Positions 31,274-39,394 of a stretch of 39,599 bases of DNA are shown here, piece after piece. The translations under genes were made by a program, and so were the position numbers. Source of the stretch: RACS-047 sp031553855 (GTDB lineage: Bacteria > Bacillota > Clostridia > Christensenellales > Pumilibacteraceae); assembly GCA_031553855.1 (NCBI GenBank), contig JAVBKW010000047.1:1-39599 (forward strand), written 5' to 3'. Within the stretch, counting starts at the first letter, position 1. Each line of letters begins with the position of its first letter. The notes beneath the pieces were generated by a model. That model was not told where the DNA came from. It saw only the letters and a list, made by a program, of their open reading frames with translations, and ran no database searches.

Positions 31274-32284
31274 ATGGCAAAAATGTATTATCAGCACGAT
31301 TGTAATATCGACTTTTTAAAGAAAAAGACGGTTGCCGTCATCGGCTACGGCTCTCAAGGGCACGCCCACGCGCTCAATATGCACGACAGCGGGCTGAAAG
31401 TTGTCGTAGGGCTTGCCGAAGGGTCGAAGTCTAAGGCAAAGGCTGAAAAGGCCGGATTAAAGGTTTTAAGCGTTGCCGACGCGGCAAAAGCGGCGGACGT
31501 TATCATGATGCTGGTGCCCGACGAAAAGCAGGCGAAGGTCTACCGCGATTCCGTCGCGCCCCATCTTACCGAAGGCAAGGCTTTAGCTTTTGCGCACGGC
31601 TTCAACATCCACTTCCAGCAGATAGTGCCGCCCTCGAACGTGGACGTATTTATGATAGCTCCCAAAGGCCCCGGACATACCGTCCGCAGCGAATACCTTG
31701 AGGGCAAGGGAGTGCCCTGCCTTGTGGCAATACATCAGAACGCTACCGGTAAGGCGCTCGATATCGCGCTCGCATACGCGGCCGGCATTGGCGGAGCAAG
31801 AGCAGGGGTTTTAGAAACCACGTTCAAATGCGAAACCGAGACCGACCTTTTCGGCGAACAGGCAGTCCTTTGCGGCGGCGTCACCGCGCTTATGAGAGCG
31901 GGCTTTGAAACTCTCGTCGAGGCGGGCTACGACCCCCAAAACGCCTACTTTGAATGCGTTCACGAGATGAAGCTTATAGTTGACCTCATCTACCGCGGCG
32001 GCTTCAAGTTTATGCGTTACTCCGTTTCCGACACCGCCGAATACGGCGACTATATGATAGGAAAGCGCATTATTACCGACGAGACCAAAAAGGAAATGAA
32101 AAAGGTCCTTAAAGAAATACAGGACGGTAAATTCGCCTCCGACTGGATAGCCGAGAACAATAACGGAAGAGCCAACTACTACGCGATAAAGCGCAACGAG
32201 TCCGAACAGCAGCTTGAAAAGGTGGGCGAGGAGCTGCGCAAAATGTACAGCTGGTCGGCTGAAGATAAATATTCGGAAAAATAA
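31274..32284 (+). CDS. ilvC: Ketol-acid reductoisomerase
   Basis: IlvC converts acetohydroxyacids to dihydroxy acids in isoleucine/valine/leucine synthesis, with NADPH and two magnesium ions. Seen: Rossmann motif GYGSQGHAHA (24-33) with the cofactor loop GLAEGSKS; the catalytic His of AFAHGFNIHF (about residue 107); and the metal-binding DLFGEQAVLCGG. Length 336 is that of class I enzymes. ATG follows AAGGAG. It stands alone here, without ilvBN, ilvD or leuABCD. Its leader is filled by the P4 palindrome, and a terminator follows at 32316. Confidence 0.96.
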   Translation: MAKMYYQHDCNIDFLKKKTVAVIGYGSQGHAHALNMHDSGLKVVVGLAEGSKSKAKAEKAGLKVLSVADAAKAADVIMMLVPDEKQAKVYRDSVAPHLTEGKALAFAHGFNIHFQQIVPPSNVDVFMIAPKGPGHTVRSEYLEGKGVPCLVAIHQNATGKALDIALAYAAGIGGARAGVLETTFKCETETDLFGEQAVLCGGVTALMRAGFETLVEAGYDPQNAYFECVHEMKLIVDLIYRGGFKFMRYSVSDTAEYGDYMIGKRIITDETKKEMKKVLKEIQDGKFASDWIAENNNGRANYYAIKRNESEQQLEKVGEELRKMYSWSAEDKYSEK

Positions 32285-32315
32285 AGACAATATAATAGCG
32301 TAAAAATATAAAACT

Positions 32316-32356
32316 AAAGCGTCTAAAACTGTCGAAAGTTATTTAGGCGCTTTTTT
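32316..32356 (+). terminator. Terminator of ilvC
   Basis: AAAGCGTCTAAA (32316-32327) pairs with TTTAGGCGCTTT (32342-32353), one mismatch, followed by a T-run. Confidence 0.8.
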
Positions 32357-32616
32357 CTTTGCGGGTAAAAAACGGCGGGACGGCAATAAGTAAAAAAGGC
32401 AAGCAAAAAAGAAACCGCCGCAACAAAGTATTCTTCGTCACAGCGGGTTCGATTAAGTGATTATTGGGGAGACAACAACCACTTTTTATTGGGAGCTTAA
32501 CAATACTAAGATTATAGCAAAATAACATAATGCCTTCATCGATTTGACAAAAAAGCATAAATTGGTGACAAATCGGCAAATAGTGCAGTTTTTAGGCGCA
32601 TTTACAGGGTAAAATA

Positions 32617-32645
32617 TTGACTTATCCTTTAATTTTTGCTATAAT
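32617..32645 (+). promoter_or_regulatory. Promoter of the LytTR two-component operon, leaderless geometry
   Basis: TTGACT (32617-32622), 17 nt, TGC-TATAAT (-10 at 32640-32645), AGCGTT, then ATG at 32652. Confidence 0.8.
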
Positions 32646-32651
32646 AGCGTT

Positions 32652-33404
32652 ATGAGGTTTGCAATTTGCGACGACGATATCAGGGATATTTCCGTTTTAA
32701 AAACAGCTCTTGAAAAAATTTGCGGAGAGCTGTGCCTTGAGTTTTCCATTTCGACCTTTGAAAGCGGCGCGGATTTTTTGAGCGCATACTCCGACATAAA
32801 TCTTGCCTACAAGCGCAACGCCTTCGACGTGATTTTTTTAGACATCTACATGCGCGATAACGGCATCGACACGGCGCGTTTAGTAAGAGAAAACGACCCC
32901 TACACAAAGATAGTTTTTGTATCAACCAGTCCGGACTTTGCGCTTAAAGCCTACGACGTGTTCGCGTTCAGCTATATTGTTAAGCCCTTTGATTATGAAA
33001 AATTAAAAGGCGTCGTTACGGCGGCCGTCAGCGATATTGAAAAGCAAAGCGAAGCTAAGCTGCGCTTTAAAGCCGACGGTTTTTATTATTCAATCCCTCT
33101 TACCGATATCATCTACGTTGAAAGCGTCAAACGCAAAACCATTTTCCACACGGCGTTCGGAAACACTTATAAAAGCGCAGAGGCATTAAGCTCCGTCGCA
33201 AAAAGAATGACGGACAGCCGTTTTTTGCAGCCGCATAACAGCTTTATTGTGAATATGGACCATATCGTAAAGGTTGAGAACAGCTGCTTTTTAATGTCGG
33301 ACGGCGGAACGGCGGACATTACAAAACGCTTTTTTGCGTCGGTGAGAAACAGCTATTTTGATTATTTATCCAAAAAAATGTCGGCAAGAGAAAACCGCCT
33401 ATGA
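32652..33404 (+). CDS. LytTR-type response regulator (AgrA/ComE-like)
   Basis: A 250-residue regulator. The receiver has acidic D7, D8 and D9, phosphoacceptor D64 (IFLDIYM) and K111 (IVKPFD). The LytTR DNA-binding domain (about 140-240) includes DIIYVESVKRKTIFHT and RFLQPHNSFIVNM. Such regulators control quorum, virulence or bacteriocin genes. The start is leaderless: ATG lies 6 nt past the -10 box. Its TGA overlaps the ATG of the kinase gene (ATGA). No AgrB/AgrD-like peptide genes were found nearby. Confidence 0.92.
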   Translation: MRFAICDDDIRDISVLKTALEKICGELCLEFSISTFESGADFLSAYSDINLAYKRNAFDVIFLDIYMRDNGIDTARLVRENDPYTKIVFVSTSPDFALKAYDVFAFSYIVKPFDYEKLKGVVTAAVSDIEKQSEAKLRFKADGFYYSIPLTDIIYVESVKRKTIFHTAFGNTYKSAEALSSVAKRMTDSRFLQPHNSFIVNMDHIVKVENSCFLMSDGGTADITKRFFASVRNSYFDYLSKKMSARENRL

Positions 33405-34648
33405 ATCAGACGCAATATATTTTAAGCGCGGTCATAACGGCAATTACAAATATCTATTGCGCGCATATGCTGTGTTTACGGAAGTACCGCCTTGGTTTTA
33501 CGGCGGTCATTTTTTCAGCCGCTATGCTTTTAACCTGTTCGATTGCGTTTGCAGGGTCGCTTTTGCCGCAAGTAAACTGGAAAATGTTTTTTATTTTCTC
33601 TATGCTGCCGGTCACGCTTTACATTCTGTTTATGTTCAAAGGCGGCTACGCGCAAAAAATCTTTCTTGCCACGACGATCTATTTGTTTTTCAGGCTGTCG
33701 GCAAGCTTTATTATGGCTCTGCCGATCCTTGACGGCTTTCATCTTGCAGAAGAGCTGATAACGGCGGGCATATTTATAGCCCTGTATCCGGCTTTTAAAA
33801 CTATGGACGGGCCGCTGCGCAAAACCTTTGAAACCCTGCGCCCGCATATTTTCCTCTTGATGTCTATCTACCCTTTAACGGCAAGCACGATCCTCTCGCT
33901 CTGGCGGGAAAAGCTGCGCGATACCGATTCGCTGCTTGCCCTGTTTTTGATACTCCTTGCTGCCTACGGCGCGATAATAATGCTTACCTCGCTCAATCAG
34001 GCGCGCAAACGCTCCGACGCCGAAAACGAAAAGCGCATTTTGGTGCTGCTTGAAGAAAACGCGCGGGCAAACTACAACCTTATGCAGACCGCCGTTGAGA
34101 ACGCGCGCATAGCAAAACACGATGCGCGCCACCATCTGCGCACTATAAAAGGTATGATAGAGGACGGCAAAACGGCCGAGGCAAAGGAATATATTTTAAA
34201 TTTAGATAAGCGTTACGTGGAAATCAACCTGCCCCAGCACTGTGAAAACGCGGTTGCCGACGCGATAATTAAATACTATTTGTCCGCGTTCAACAGCGAA
34301 CATATAACCTTTGATTGCTTTGCCGTTTTGGGCCAAAGCATAAGCATTTTAGACACCGACCTTAGCTGCGTGCTTTCAAACCTTTTGGAAAACGCCCATA
34401 AAGCGGTTTTAGCCTTGCCCCAAACGGAAGAAAAGAAAATCTCGCTGAAAATAGAACGCATACAAAACGTAGTAATAATAAAATCCGCAAACTCCTATTC
34501 CCCCGCCCGCTCCAAAGCAGAGGACGGCAAAGGCCAGGGCCTCGGGCTTAAAAGTATCCGCCGCATTTGCGATAAATATAACGGACGCTGCCTTACTTCC
34601 GCCGAAAACGGCCTGTTCTGCATAGAGATATTTTTGCCGTGCGATTAA
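33401..34648 (+). CDS. GHKL sensor histidine kinase (AgrC-like)
   Basis: A 415-residue sensor with six to seven predicted helices (1-200) followed by a cytoplasmic kinase of the HPK10 type. H240 in AKHDARHHLRT is the phosphorylation site. The N-box is NLLENAHKAV and the G-box GKGQGLGLKSI lies near 378-388. It overlaps the LytTR regulator by 4 nt, so the two form one coupled signalling pair. The membrane part suggests a peptide or small-molecule ligand, but no peptide gene was recognised. Confidence 0.92.
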   Translation: MNQTQYILSAVITAITNIYCAHMLCLRKYRLGFTAVIFSAAMLLTCSIAFAGSLLPQVNWKMFFIFSMLPVTLYILFMFKGGYAQKIFLATTIYLFFRLSASFIMALPILDGFHLAEELITAGIFIALYPAFKTMDGPLRKTFETLRPHIFLLMSIYPLTASTILSLWREKLRDTDSLLALFLILLAAYGAIIMLTSLNQARKRSDAENEKRILVLLEENARANYNLMQTAVENARIAKHDARHHLRTIKGMIEDGKTAEAKEYILNLDKRYVEINLPQHCENAVADAIIKYYLSAFNSEHITFDCFAVLGQSISILDTDLSCVLSNLLENAHKAVLALPQTEEKKISLKIERIQNVVIIKSANSYSPARSKAEDGKGQGLGLKSIRRICDKYNGRCLTSAENGLFCIEIFLPCD

Positions 34649-34654
34649 GGTGGT

Positions 34655-34853
34655 GTCTCAGGTAAGGGGTCATATTATGGGCTTTAGTGTGTCAAAATGG
34701 CTTTAGCCTGAGTACGTATAAAGTACACTCTGGTAACAGCTTCGCTGTTGGCGTTCGCGCTACGCGCTCGGCTGAGCGCCATTTTGCCACCTGTTACCCG
34801 TCTGTTACCCCTTCTTGAAACACCCCTATGGATGTTACCTAAAGCCGTGAGAC
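34655..34853. repeat. Composite palindromic repeat (P5)
   Basis: Outer GTCTCA (34655-34660) pairs with TGAGAC (34848-34853). Middle arms are GTGTCAAAATGGC (34689-34701) and GCCATTTTGCCAC (34778-34790). Left hairpin GAGTAC-gtataaa-GTACACTC (34710-34730) resembles the centre of P1. The inner block AGCTTCGCTGTTGGCGTTCG...GCTCGGCTGAGC is the same module as the insert in the tRNA-derived array at 18.9-19.3 kb. No coding potential. The rest of the spacer (34854-34978) is AT-rich without visible features. Confidence 0.7.
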
Positions 34854-34978
34854 AGCCCCGTAAGTTTAATTTTTTGTTTAATTTCATAAGATGATCCAAA
34901 GTCGTCCCCTATGCCAATTTGTTATCATTTGTTATTATTCTAATAGTTGCCGTGCCGTACCATTCTTTAATAAGATTT

Positions 34979-36802
34979 TTAAATATAATTGTATTTTACA
35001 CTAATTCCGCCACTGTTAGATAATCCGTTAGCATATGAAATCACGCGTTTACCGTTACTGAAATAACTGGTAGTTATATGCCCTGCAACTCCGTTTGTAG
35101 CAATTAAACTTGTCCAATTTTTTGCATCGCCCTCAAAACACATTTTTTCGTTATAATAGACTGTTATACCAACGCTAAGTGGATTCGATATTTTTATAGT
35201 CCATGTACCGCTTGATTTACCTGAATTTGACAGGCTGAGATAGTTGAATATATAAATTATGCCATCTGATACTGTCATAGAACTGTTGTTATTATTTTCG
35301 CTAAGTTGATTTGCATACCTGATATTTCGTTCTGTTTCACTTATGAAACTGGTAGCAATATATCCCGCTGTCCCATTTTCAGTAATTTCTACGGTACGAC
35401 TTTCGCTAGCAGCAAGTGTAAAGCTAACAAGATGCCTAAGATCGGTCCAATTTTGAGCATCCCAGCCAAAACACATTTTTGTATTATATTCGAATATTCT
35501 GTTTGAGCCATAAGTATTTATAACATTAATTATCCATGTACTGCCGTTTTTGCCTACGATACCTATATTATAATAATAATTATAAGAAATGGTCGTGACA
35601 TTTTGATTTAATGTTCCGTTTGCATCCAGTTCGAAAGAACTAGTAATTTTACGTATATTACCAATATTGTAGCAAAAAACAATACTACCTGCTAAGAGAT
35701 TTTCTTGAACATCAACAATTTGCGAACCATTGCCAGCGACTCTTATTGTTTTAAGATGTTTAAGATTGTTCCAATTTTTCGCATCGCCCTCAAAACACAT
35801 CTTAGTATTATAGACTATATCCATAGCGCCGCTATTATAATTCCAAACTTTGATTTTCCAAGTACTGTCTGTTTTACTTACGACCGTAGTTCTAGGAAAC
35901 TCTGACGCATCAATAGTTATTCGCAATTCGAATGATTTGATTATGCCTGCCTGCATAGCTTCATAAACTCTATCGACTGCGTAATTTTCAATATCGGAAT
36001 AATCTGAATTATGACTTTCAAAATCGTAAGTATCTTCAAGATTTATTATTTTACTATTTGAAGTTGTCTTATTGTATTTAAATTTATGTATTGAGTAATA
36101 CAAATCTTTTTCATAGGTTGAACCTGAATTTGGGAAGGCGTGGGCGCCAGATATTAAATTTGCGGAAGCAACATCATATGTTACTTGAGAAGCTAATACT
36201 CTTGAAGCATATACTGGTGTATAGTAAGAACCGACGACTTGATTATTATATGCATGTGTTATTAACTCGGCAGAAAGATTATATCCTGATAGAGAAAAAT
36301 ATGCAATTGCGGTTGATACCCAAAAACTAAGATCAATTGATGCAGAATAAATAATGTTTACAACAGCATCACTGGATTGAAAAAAGTTTGCATTAATATA
36401 ATTATCATATACTCTATATTCAGGTGAAATGAGCAAACTTGATTTTAAAAGCCGTGTTGTACTTATTAAGCTATTGATTTTTTCGTATTCATCAGACATT
36501 TCGTTCTCAAGCATTTTTTCATATTGTTCAATTTGTTTATTTAATTCATTTTCAATATCCGTGTTGTTGTTTGCTAAATCTTCCGCTATAAGAGCTATAG
36601 TTTTTTCTTGATATAAATCAGTACCTTTTTCTTTTAATTTTTTATTTTCATTAATTGTATCTTCCAAAATGCCCGATTCATATGGGATTTCTGAAACTAA
36701 ATCAACACAAGATTCTGCGGCAAATGCGTAAACTGAAACCGGAATAAACATAATTGCTATCAAAAGGAAGCATGCGAGAATAGTAAGGTTTTTCTTTTTC
36801 AT
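34979..36802 (-). CDS. Secreted protein with three C-terminal repeats
   Basis: A 607-residue protein from the ATG at 36802, which has GGATGG 8 nt upstream (an earlier in-frame ATG at 36832 has no site). A signal peptide (KKK, then a hydrophobic core, ending VYAFAAES) is followed by a coiled-coil-like region (about 45-125). Three repeats begin at about 313, 421 and 532, each starting TW(K/I/T)I(K/N)(V/I) and holding the motif YN(T/E)KMCF..DA(K/Q)NW. The third lacks about 17 residues. I do not recognise the family; an adhesion or wall-binding role is a guess. It is the last gene of a three-gene AT-rich operon with two lipoproteins. Confidence 0.8.
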   Translation of the reverse strand: MKKKNLTILACFLLIAIMFIPVSVYAFAAESCVDLVSEIPYESGILEDTINENKKLKEKGTDLYQEKTIALIAEDLANNNTDIENELNKQIEQYEKMLENEMSDEYEKINSLISTTRLLKSSLLISPEYRVYDNYINANFFQSSDAVVNIIYSASIDLSFWVSTAIAYFSLSGYNLSAELITHAYNNQVVGSYYTPVYASRVLASQVTYDVASANLISGAHAFPNSGSTYEKDLYYSIHKFKYNKTTSNSKIINLEDTYDFESHNSDYSDIENYAVDRVYEAMQAGIIKSFELRITIDASEFPRTTVVSKTDSTWKIKVWNYNSGAMDIVYNTKMCFEGDAKNWNNLKHLKTIRVAGNGSQIVDVQENLLAGSIVFCYNIGNIRKITSSFELDANGTLNQNVTTISYNYYYNIGIVGKNGSTWIINVINTYGSNRIFEYNTKMCFGWDAQNWTDLRHLVSFTLAASESRTVEITENGTAGYIATSFISETERNIRYANQLSENNNNSSMTVSDGIIYIFNYLSLSNSGKSSGTWTIKISNPLSVGITVYYNEKMCFEGDAKNWTSLIATNGVAGHITTSYFSNGKRVISYANGLSNSGGISVKYNYI

Positions 36803-36828
36803 AAATTGACCATCCTTAATTATTTTTA

Positions 36829-37314
36829 TCAAGTAAAATGTTCACAAAAAATAAAGCTTTTTGAATCAGTAAAATAAATGATGTATAATTCATCGTTATA
36901 TCCATAAGGTTCGCGATAATTCTTTCCTATATATTTCCAAAAATATTCGGCATTCCAATTAGGCAAAAAGTTTTCGGGTATTCCCAGCGATTCGGCAATT
37001 TGATTTATCTGGTATGTTCCATCAATTATCTGATCTATTTTTGTTTCTACACTTCCAATCGATTCTCTTGAAAAATCTTCTAAAAAATCTGCAGAATCTT
37101 CGATAAGATAAAAAACCGTATACCTTACTCCATCACCATTAAAACTTTCCGTTTGAGTATGGAATTCCATTGTCATATTTTTAGGCAAAGAAATATCCCA
37201 ACTAATCTCTATAACTTGTGACCATGGTTTTGGATATTCAATACAAGCATTCAGCCCGAAAGTAAAAAATACTGTCATACTTACAATTAGTAAATTTTGA
37301 CATTTCTTTTTCAT
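36829..37314 (-). CDS. Lipoprotein, paralogue 2
   Basis: A 161-residue lipoprotein: lipobox LNAC after a hydrophobic signal (MKKKCQNLLIVSM...). Shared features with the next entry are WDI(D/S)LP(K/E)NMT, DGxRYxV, a (D/E)F(S/N)xE stretch, PENFLPxWxAEYxWKxxGK and LYIIYFxD(S/T). The two are clearly tandem paralogues of unknown function. ATG at 37314 has AAAGGAGAG; the open frame upstream is not used. The downstream secreted gene starts 26 nt after its stop. Confidence 0.8.
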   Translation of the reverse strand: MKKKCQNLLIVSMTVFFTFGLNACIEYPKPWSQVIEISWDISLPKNMTMEFHTQTESFNGDGVRYTVFYLIEDSADFLEDFSRESIGSVETKIDQIIDGTYQINQIAESLGIPENFLPNWNAEYFWKYIGKNYREPYGYNDELYIIYFTDSKSFIFCEHFT

Positions 37315-37357
37315 AAAAATATCTCTCCTTTGATTTTGTTTAAGTATTATAATTGAA

Positions 37358-37828
37358 TTACATAAAATATTGACAAAATACAAAGGTTAATGTATCCGGA
37401 AAATAAATTATATATAAATTATGCCAATACTTCCTTATTTCACTTGTTCCTTTCCCTGTATGCTTCCAATAATATTCGGCTTCCCAATCAGGCAAAAAGT
37501 TTTCAGGCACGTCAAACTGTGCCGCGTCAATAGTTTTGGTCACGGTATTTTCAAATTCTTCATCCCTTTCTTTATTAAAATCCTCAATAAAAGCTGCCGG
37601 TTCTTCTATTGCAGAATATACCGCATAACGTATTCCGTCACCACCGCCTCCAAATCTATCAGAGTCAGATTCATTAAGTTGCTGTGTCATGTTTTCAGGC
37701 AAATCAATATCCCAATTTCGTTTAAACGCTTCCTCGTATGTTAGTCCTCCGCTCGTTATGCATGCACCCAAAGCTAAGAAAATTAGAATACAAATTCCAA
37801 AAACACAAAATATCTTTTTCGTTTTCAT
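37358..37828 (-). CDS. Lipoprotein, paralogue 1
   Basis: A 156-residue lipoprotein with lipobox LGAC after the signal MKTKKIFCVFGICILIFL, and the same conserved blocks as paralogue 2. ATG at 37828 has AAGGAG; the earlier ATG (37849) has none. It is the first gene of the operon, behind a promoter and a 33-bp perfect palindrome. Function unknown; duplication with divergence and low GC suggest an acquired or fast-evolving surface system. Confidence 0.8.
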   Translation of the reverse strand: MKTKKIFCVFGICILIFLALGACITSGGLTYEEAFKRNWDIDLPENMTQQLNESDSDRFGGGGDGIRYAVYSAIEEPAAFIEDFNKERDEEFENTVTKTIDAAQFDVPENFLPDWEAEYYWKHTGKGTSEIRKYWHNLYIIYFPDTLTFVFCQYFM

Positions 37829-37879
37829 AAAACTCCTTGAATTAATCAATGTGTTAGAAATATTTTTAGCGTTTAATAT

Positions 37880-37940
37880 ATAATAACAGCAAAGCCAAAT
37901 AATGTCAATATATATTTATTGTAACACAATAAATATATAT
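37880..37940 (-). promoter_or_regulatory. Promoter and 33-bp palindrome of the lipoprotein operon
   Basis: Minus strand: TTGACA (37903-37908), 17 nt, TATTAT (37880-37885). The -35 box is directly followed on the upstream side by a perfect palindrome: 15-bp arms ATATATATTTATTGT (37908-37922) and ACAATAAATATATAT (37926-37940) around AAC. The position suggests an activator site or a strong operator. Confidence 0.7.
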
Positions 37941-37949
37941 CAATAAGCA

Positions 37950-37988
37950 AAAAGCGGACTGATGTTCACTGTCCACTAGTCCGCTTTT
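37950..37988. terminator. Terminator of the DUF2975/XRE operon
   Basis: AAAAGCGGACT (37950-37960) pairs with AGTCCGCTTTT (37978-37988). Confidence 0.85.
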
Positions 37989-37999
37989 ATTTGTTCTAA

Positions 38000-38200
38000 T
38001 TATTTAATAAATTCTAAAATATCCCCCGGTTGACAATTCAGCGCATCACAGATTTTTTCGAGGGTAGATAGTTTTATCGCTTTAACTTTTCCATTTTTTA
38101 ATAATGAAACGTTTGCCATCGTCAACCCAACTTTTTCAGTAAGTTCTGTTACGCTCATTTTACGTTTTGCTAACATAACGTCAATATTAATAACTATCAT
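38000..38200 (-). CDS. Small XRE regulator paired with DUF2975
   Basis: A 66-residue helix-turn-helix protein of the YozG type (MSVTELTEKVGLTMANVSLL ... LNCQPGDILEFIK). Such proteins nearly always lie next to DUF2975 membrane proteins, as here: its ATG overlaps the stop of the DUF2975 gene by 4 nt, with GAGGG as ribosome site. It probably regulates its own operon; the membrane protein may modulate it. Confidence 0.9.
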   Translation of the reverse strand: MIVINIDVMLAKRKMSVTELTEKVGLTMANVSLLKNGKVKAIKLSTLEKICDALNCQPGDILEFIK

Positions 38201-38688
38201 ATAGTACCCTCATTGACTTCTTTCAAATCGGCTGCTTGAACAACATAATGTGAAAGTACTGAAATGAATATTGCCAAAATAACACCTGCAATTATTAAAA
38301 AGAAATAGAATAAAGCAAAATCATTCATATTCAGCAATAAAAAAACAATATTTCCTACAAGAAATACTCCAAGGTCAATCAGCAAAATTTGAGCGGATAG
38401 TTTTATTAACTTAGCTGCTTTCAAAGTAAAGAATTCTTCTTTTTTAATAGCCGTTGATATTTTCCAACATAAAAAAAGAATAAAAAAACAAGGTACTGAT
38501 GCTAACCAAAAAAATATTAAGACGATCCATATTTGAGCAGATGTTAATTCCGAAGGCATCATATTAAAAAAGCTTACTTCAATTAGCGCAAAACTAAAAG
38601 GATACCAAACCGCGCAAATGCAAATACCACAAACTGCAATAACAATAATTGCGCAACGCACCCAAAAACATAATGATTTAGATGACAT
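38197..38688 (-). CDS. DUF2975 membrane protein
   Basis: A 163-residue protein with four helices. The central FWKISTAIKKEEFF-like segment (CWKISTAIKKEEFFTLKAAK, about 74-93) is the family mark. Function unknown; always coupled to a small XRE regulator. ATG has AGGAG. Low GC, as the neighbouring lipoprotein operon. Confidence 0.88.
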   Translation of the reverse strand: MSSKSLCFWVRCAIIVIAVCGICICAVWYPFSFALIEVSFFNMMPSELTSAQIWIVLIFFWLASVPCFFILFLCWKISTAIKKEEFFTLKAAKLIKLSAQILLIDLGVFLVGNIVFLLLNMNDFALFYFFLIIAGVILAIFISVLSHYVVQAADLKEVNEGTI

Positions 38689-38716
38689 AGTTTTTCTCCT
38701 GATTATGATTAGTGTA

Positions 38717-38745
38717 ATTTTAACAAACTTTTAATCGTCTGTCAA
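38717..38745 (-). promoter_or_regulatory. Promoter of the DUF2975/XRE operon
   Basis: Minus strand: TTGACA (38740-38745), 17 nt, TAAAAT (38717-38722). Confidence 0.8.
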
Positions 38746-38880
38746 TAATAGTTTTGTTTTAGGTTTCCCCATTTTAAATTTTATCAAATCGGCCACACGC
38801 GGGGGACGAAGATGAGCGCACAATCTTTAATGTAAATCATAGTTTACCGCCACATTTAAGCCCGGCTACGAGTATCATCG

Positions 38881-38934
38881 GCAAAACGCATTCCCCTGTT
38901 TTGCGATTTTTAGGAAACTTAAATTAAGTTTCCT
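38881..38934. promoter_or_regulatory. Two hairpins upstream of the GntR promoter
   Basis: GCAAAAC (38881-38887) with GTTTTGC (38898-38904), followed by a T-run, looks like a terminator. AGGAAACTT-aaatt-AAGTTTCCT (38912-38934) is a perfect 9-bp palindrome ending 2 nt before the -35 box, possibly an operator. The rest of the 38.7-39.0 kb spacer shows no gene. Confidence 0.6.
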
Positions 38935-38936
38935 GC

Positions 38937-38999
38937 TTGACAAATAAAAAAGATATGCTATAATTAGTGCAGTTGGTACAGTTAAGGCAGTTGGTACAG
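38937..38999 (+). promoter_or_regulatory. Promoter and direct-repeat operator of the GntR/ABC operon
   Basis: TTGACA (38937-38942), 16 nt, TGC-TATAAT (-10 at 38959-38964). Just downstream, GCAGTTGGTACAG occurs twice (38969-38981, 38987-38999), 18 nt apart, where a repressor would block transcription. Confidence 0.75.
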
Positions 39000-39031
39000 A
39001 TTTTTACAAGTTAAAGAGAGGTCAGGAAAAA

Positions 39032-39394
39032 GTGCAGGTTCGGTTAGCGGGCAAGGAAAATATATATCTTGAAATCGCCGGTCAGTATAAGCGTTATATT
39101 GAAAGCGGCGTGCTAAAGACAGGGGAAAAGCTGCCATCCTGCCGGGCTTTGGCGTGCGAGCTGGGCATAAATCCCAACACAGTCGAGCGCGCGTACTCGA
39201 TTTTAGAAGAGGACGGTTATATCTTAAACCTGCCCAAAAAAGGCGCGTTCGTTACAGAGCGCGCAAATAAGTTAAGCGAGCGGCGGGACGCGGCGGCGGC
39301 GCAGCTGAGGCTTTTGAAAAACGCCGGTTTTACCTATGAGCAGCTGATTGAGATCCTTAATATAATTTACGGTTTGAACGGGGAAGTGAAATGA
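39032..39394 (+). CDS. YtrA-type GntR-family regulator
   Basis: A 120-residue protein with a winged helix-turn-helix (about 10-75): GEKLPSCRALACELGINPNT, then VERAYSILEEDGYI. It has only a short helical C-terminal part, the YtrA subfamily that controls ABC transporters and responds to wall-active compounds. The start is GTG at 39032, with AGAGAGGTCAGG upstream. Its stop overlaps the ATP-binding gene by 4 nt. The repeated GCAGTTGGTACAG is its likely binding site. Confidence 0.9.
   Translation: MQVRLAGKENIYLEIAGQYKRYIESGVLKTGEKLPSCRALACELGINPNTVERAYSILEEDGYILNLPKKGAFVTERANKLSERRDAAAAQLRLLKNAGFTYEQLIEILNIIYGLNGEVK

Noticed and set aside
32343..32579. Minus-strand 78-codon frame that could be an AgrD-like peptide gene near the LytTR pair
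   Set aside because: It overlaps the ilvC terminator, has no ribosome site or AgrD motif, and there is no AgrB.
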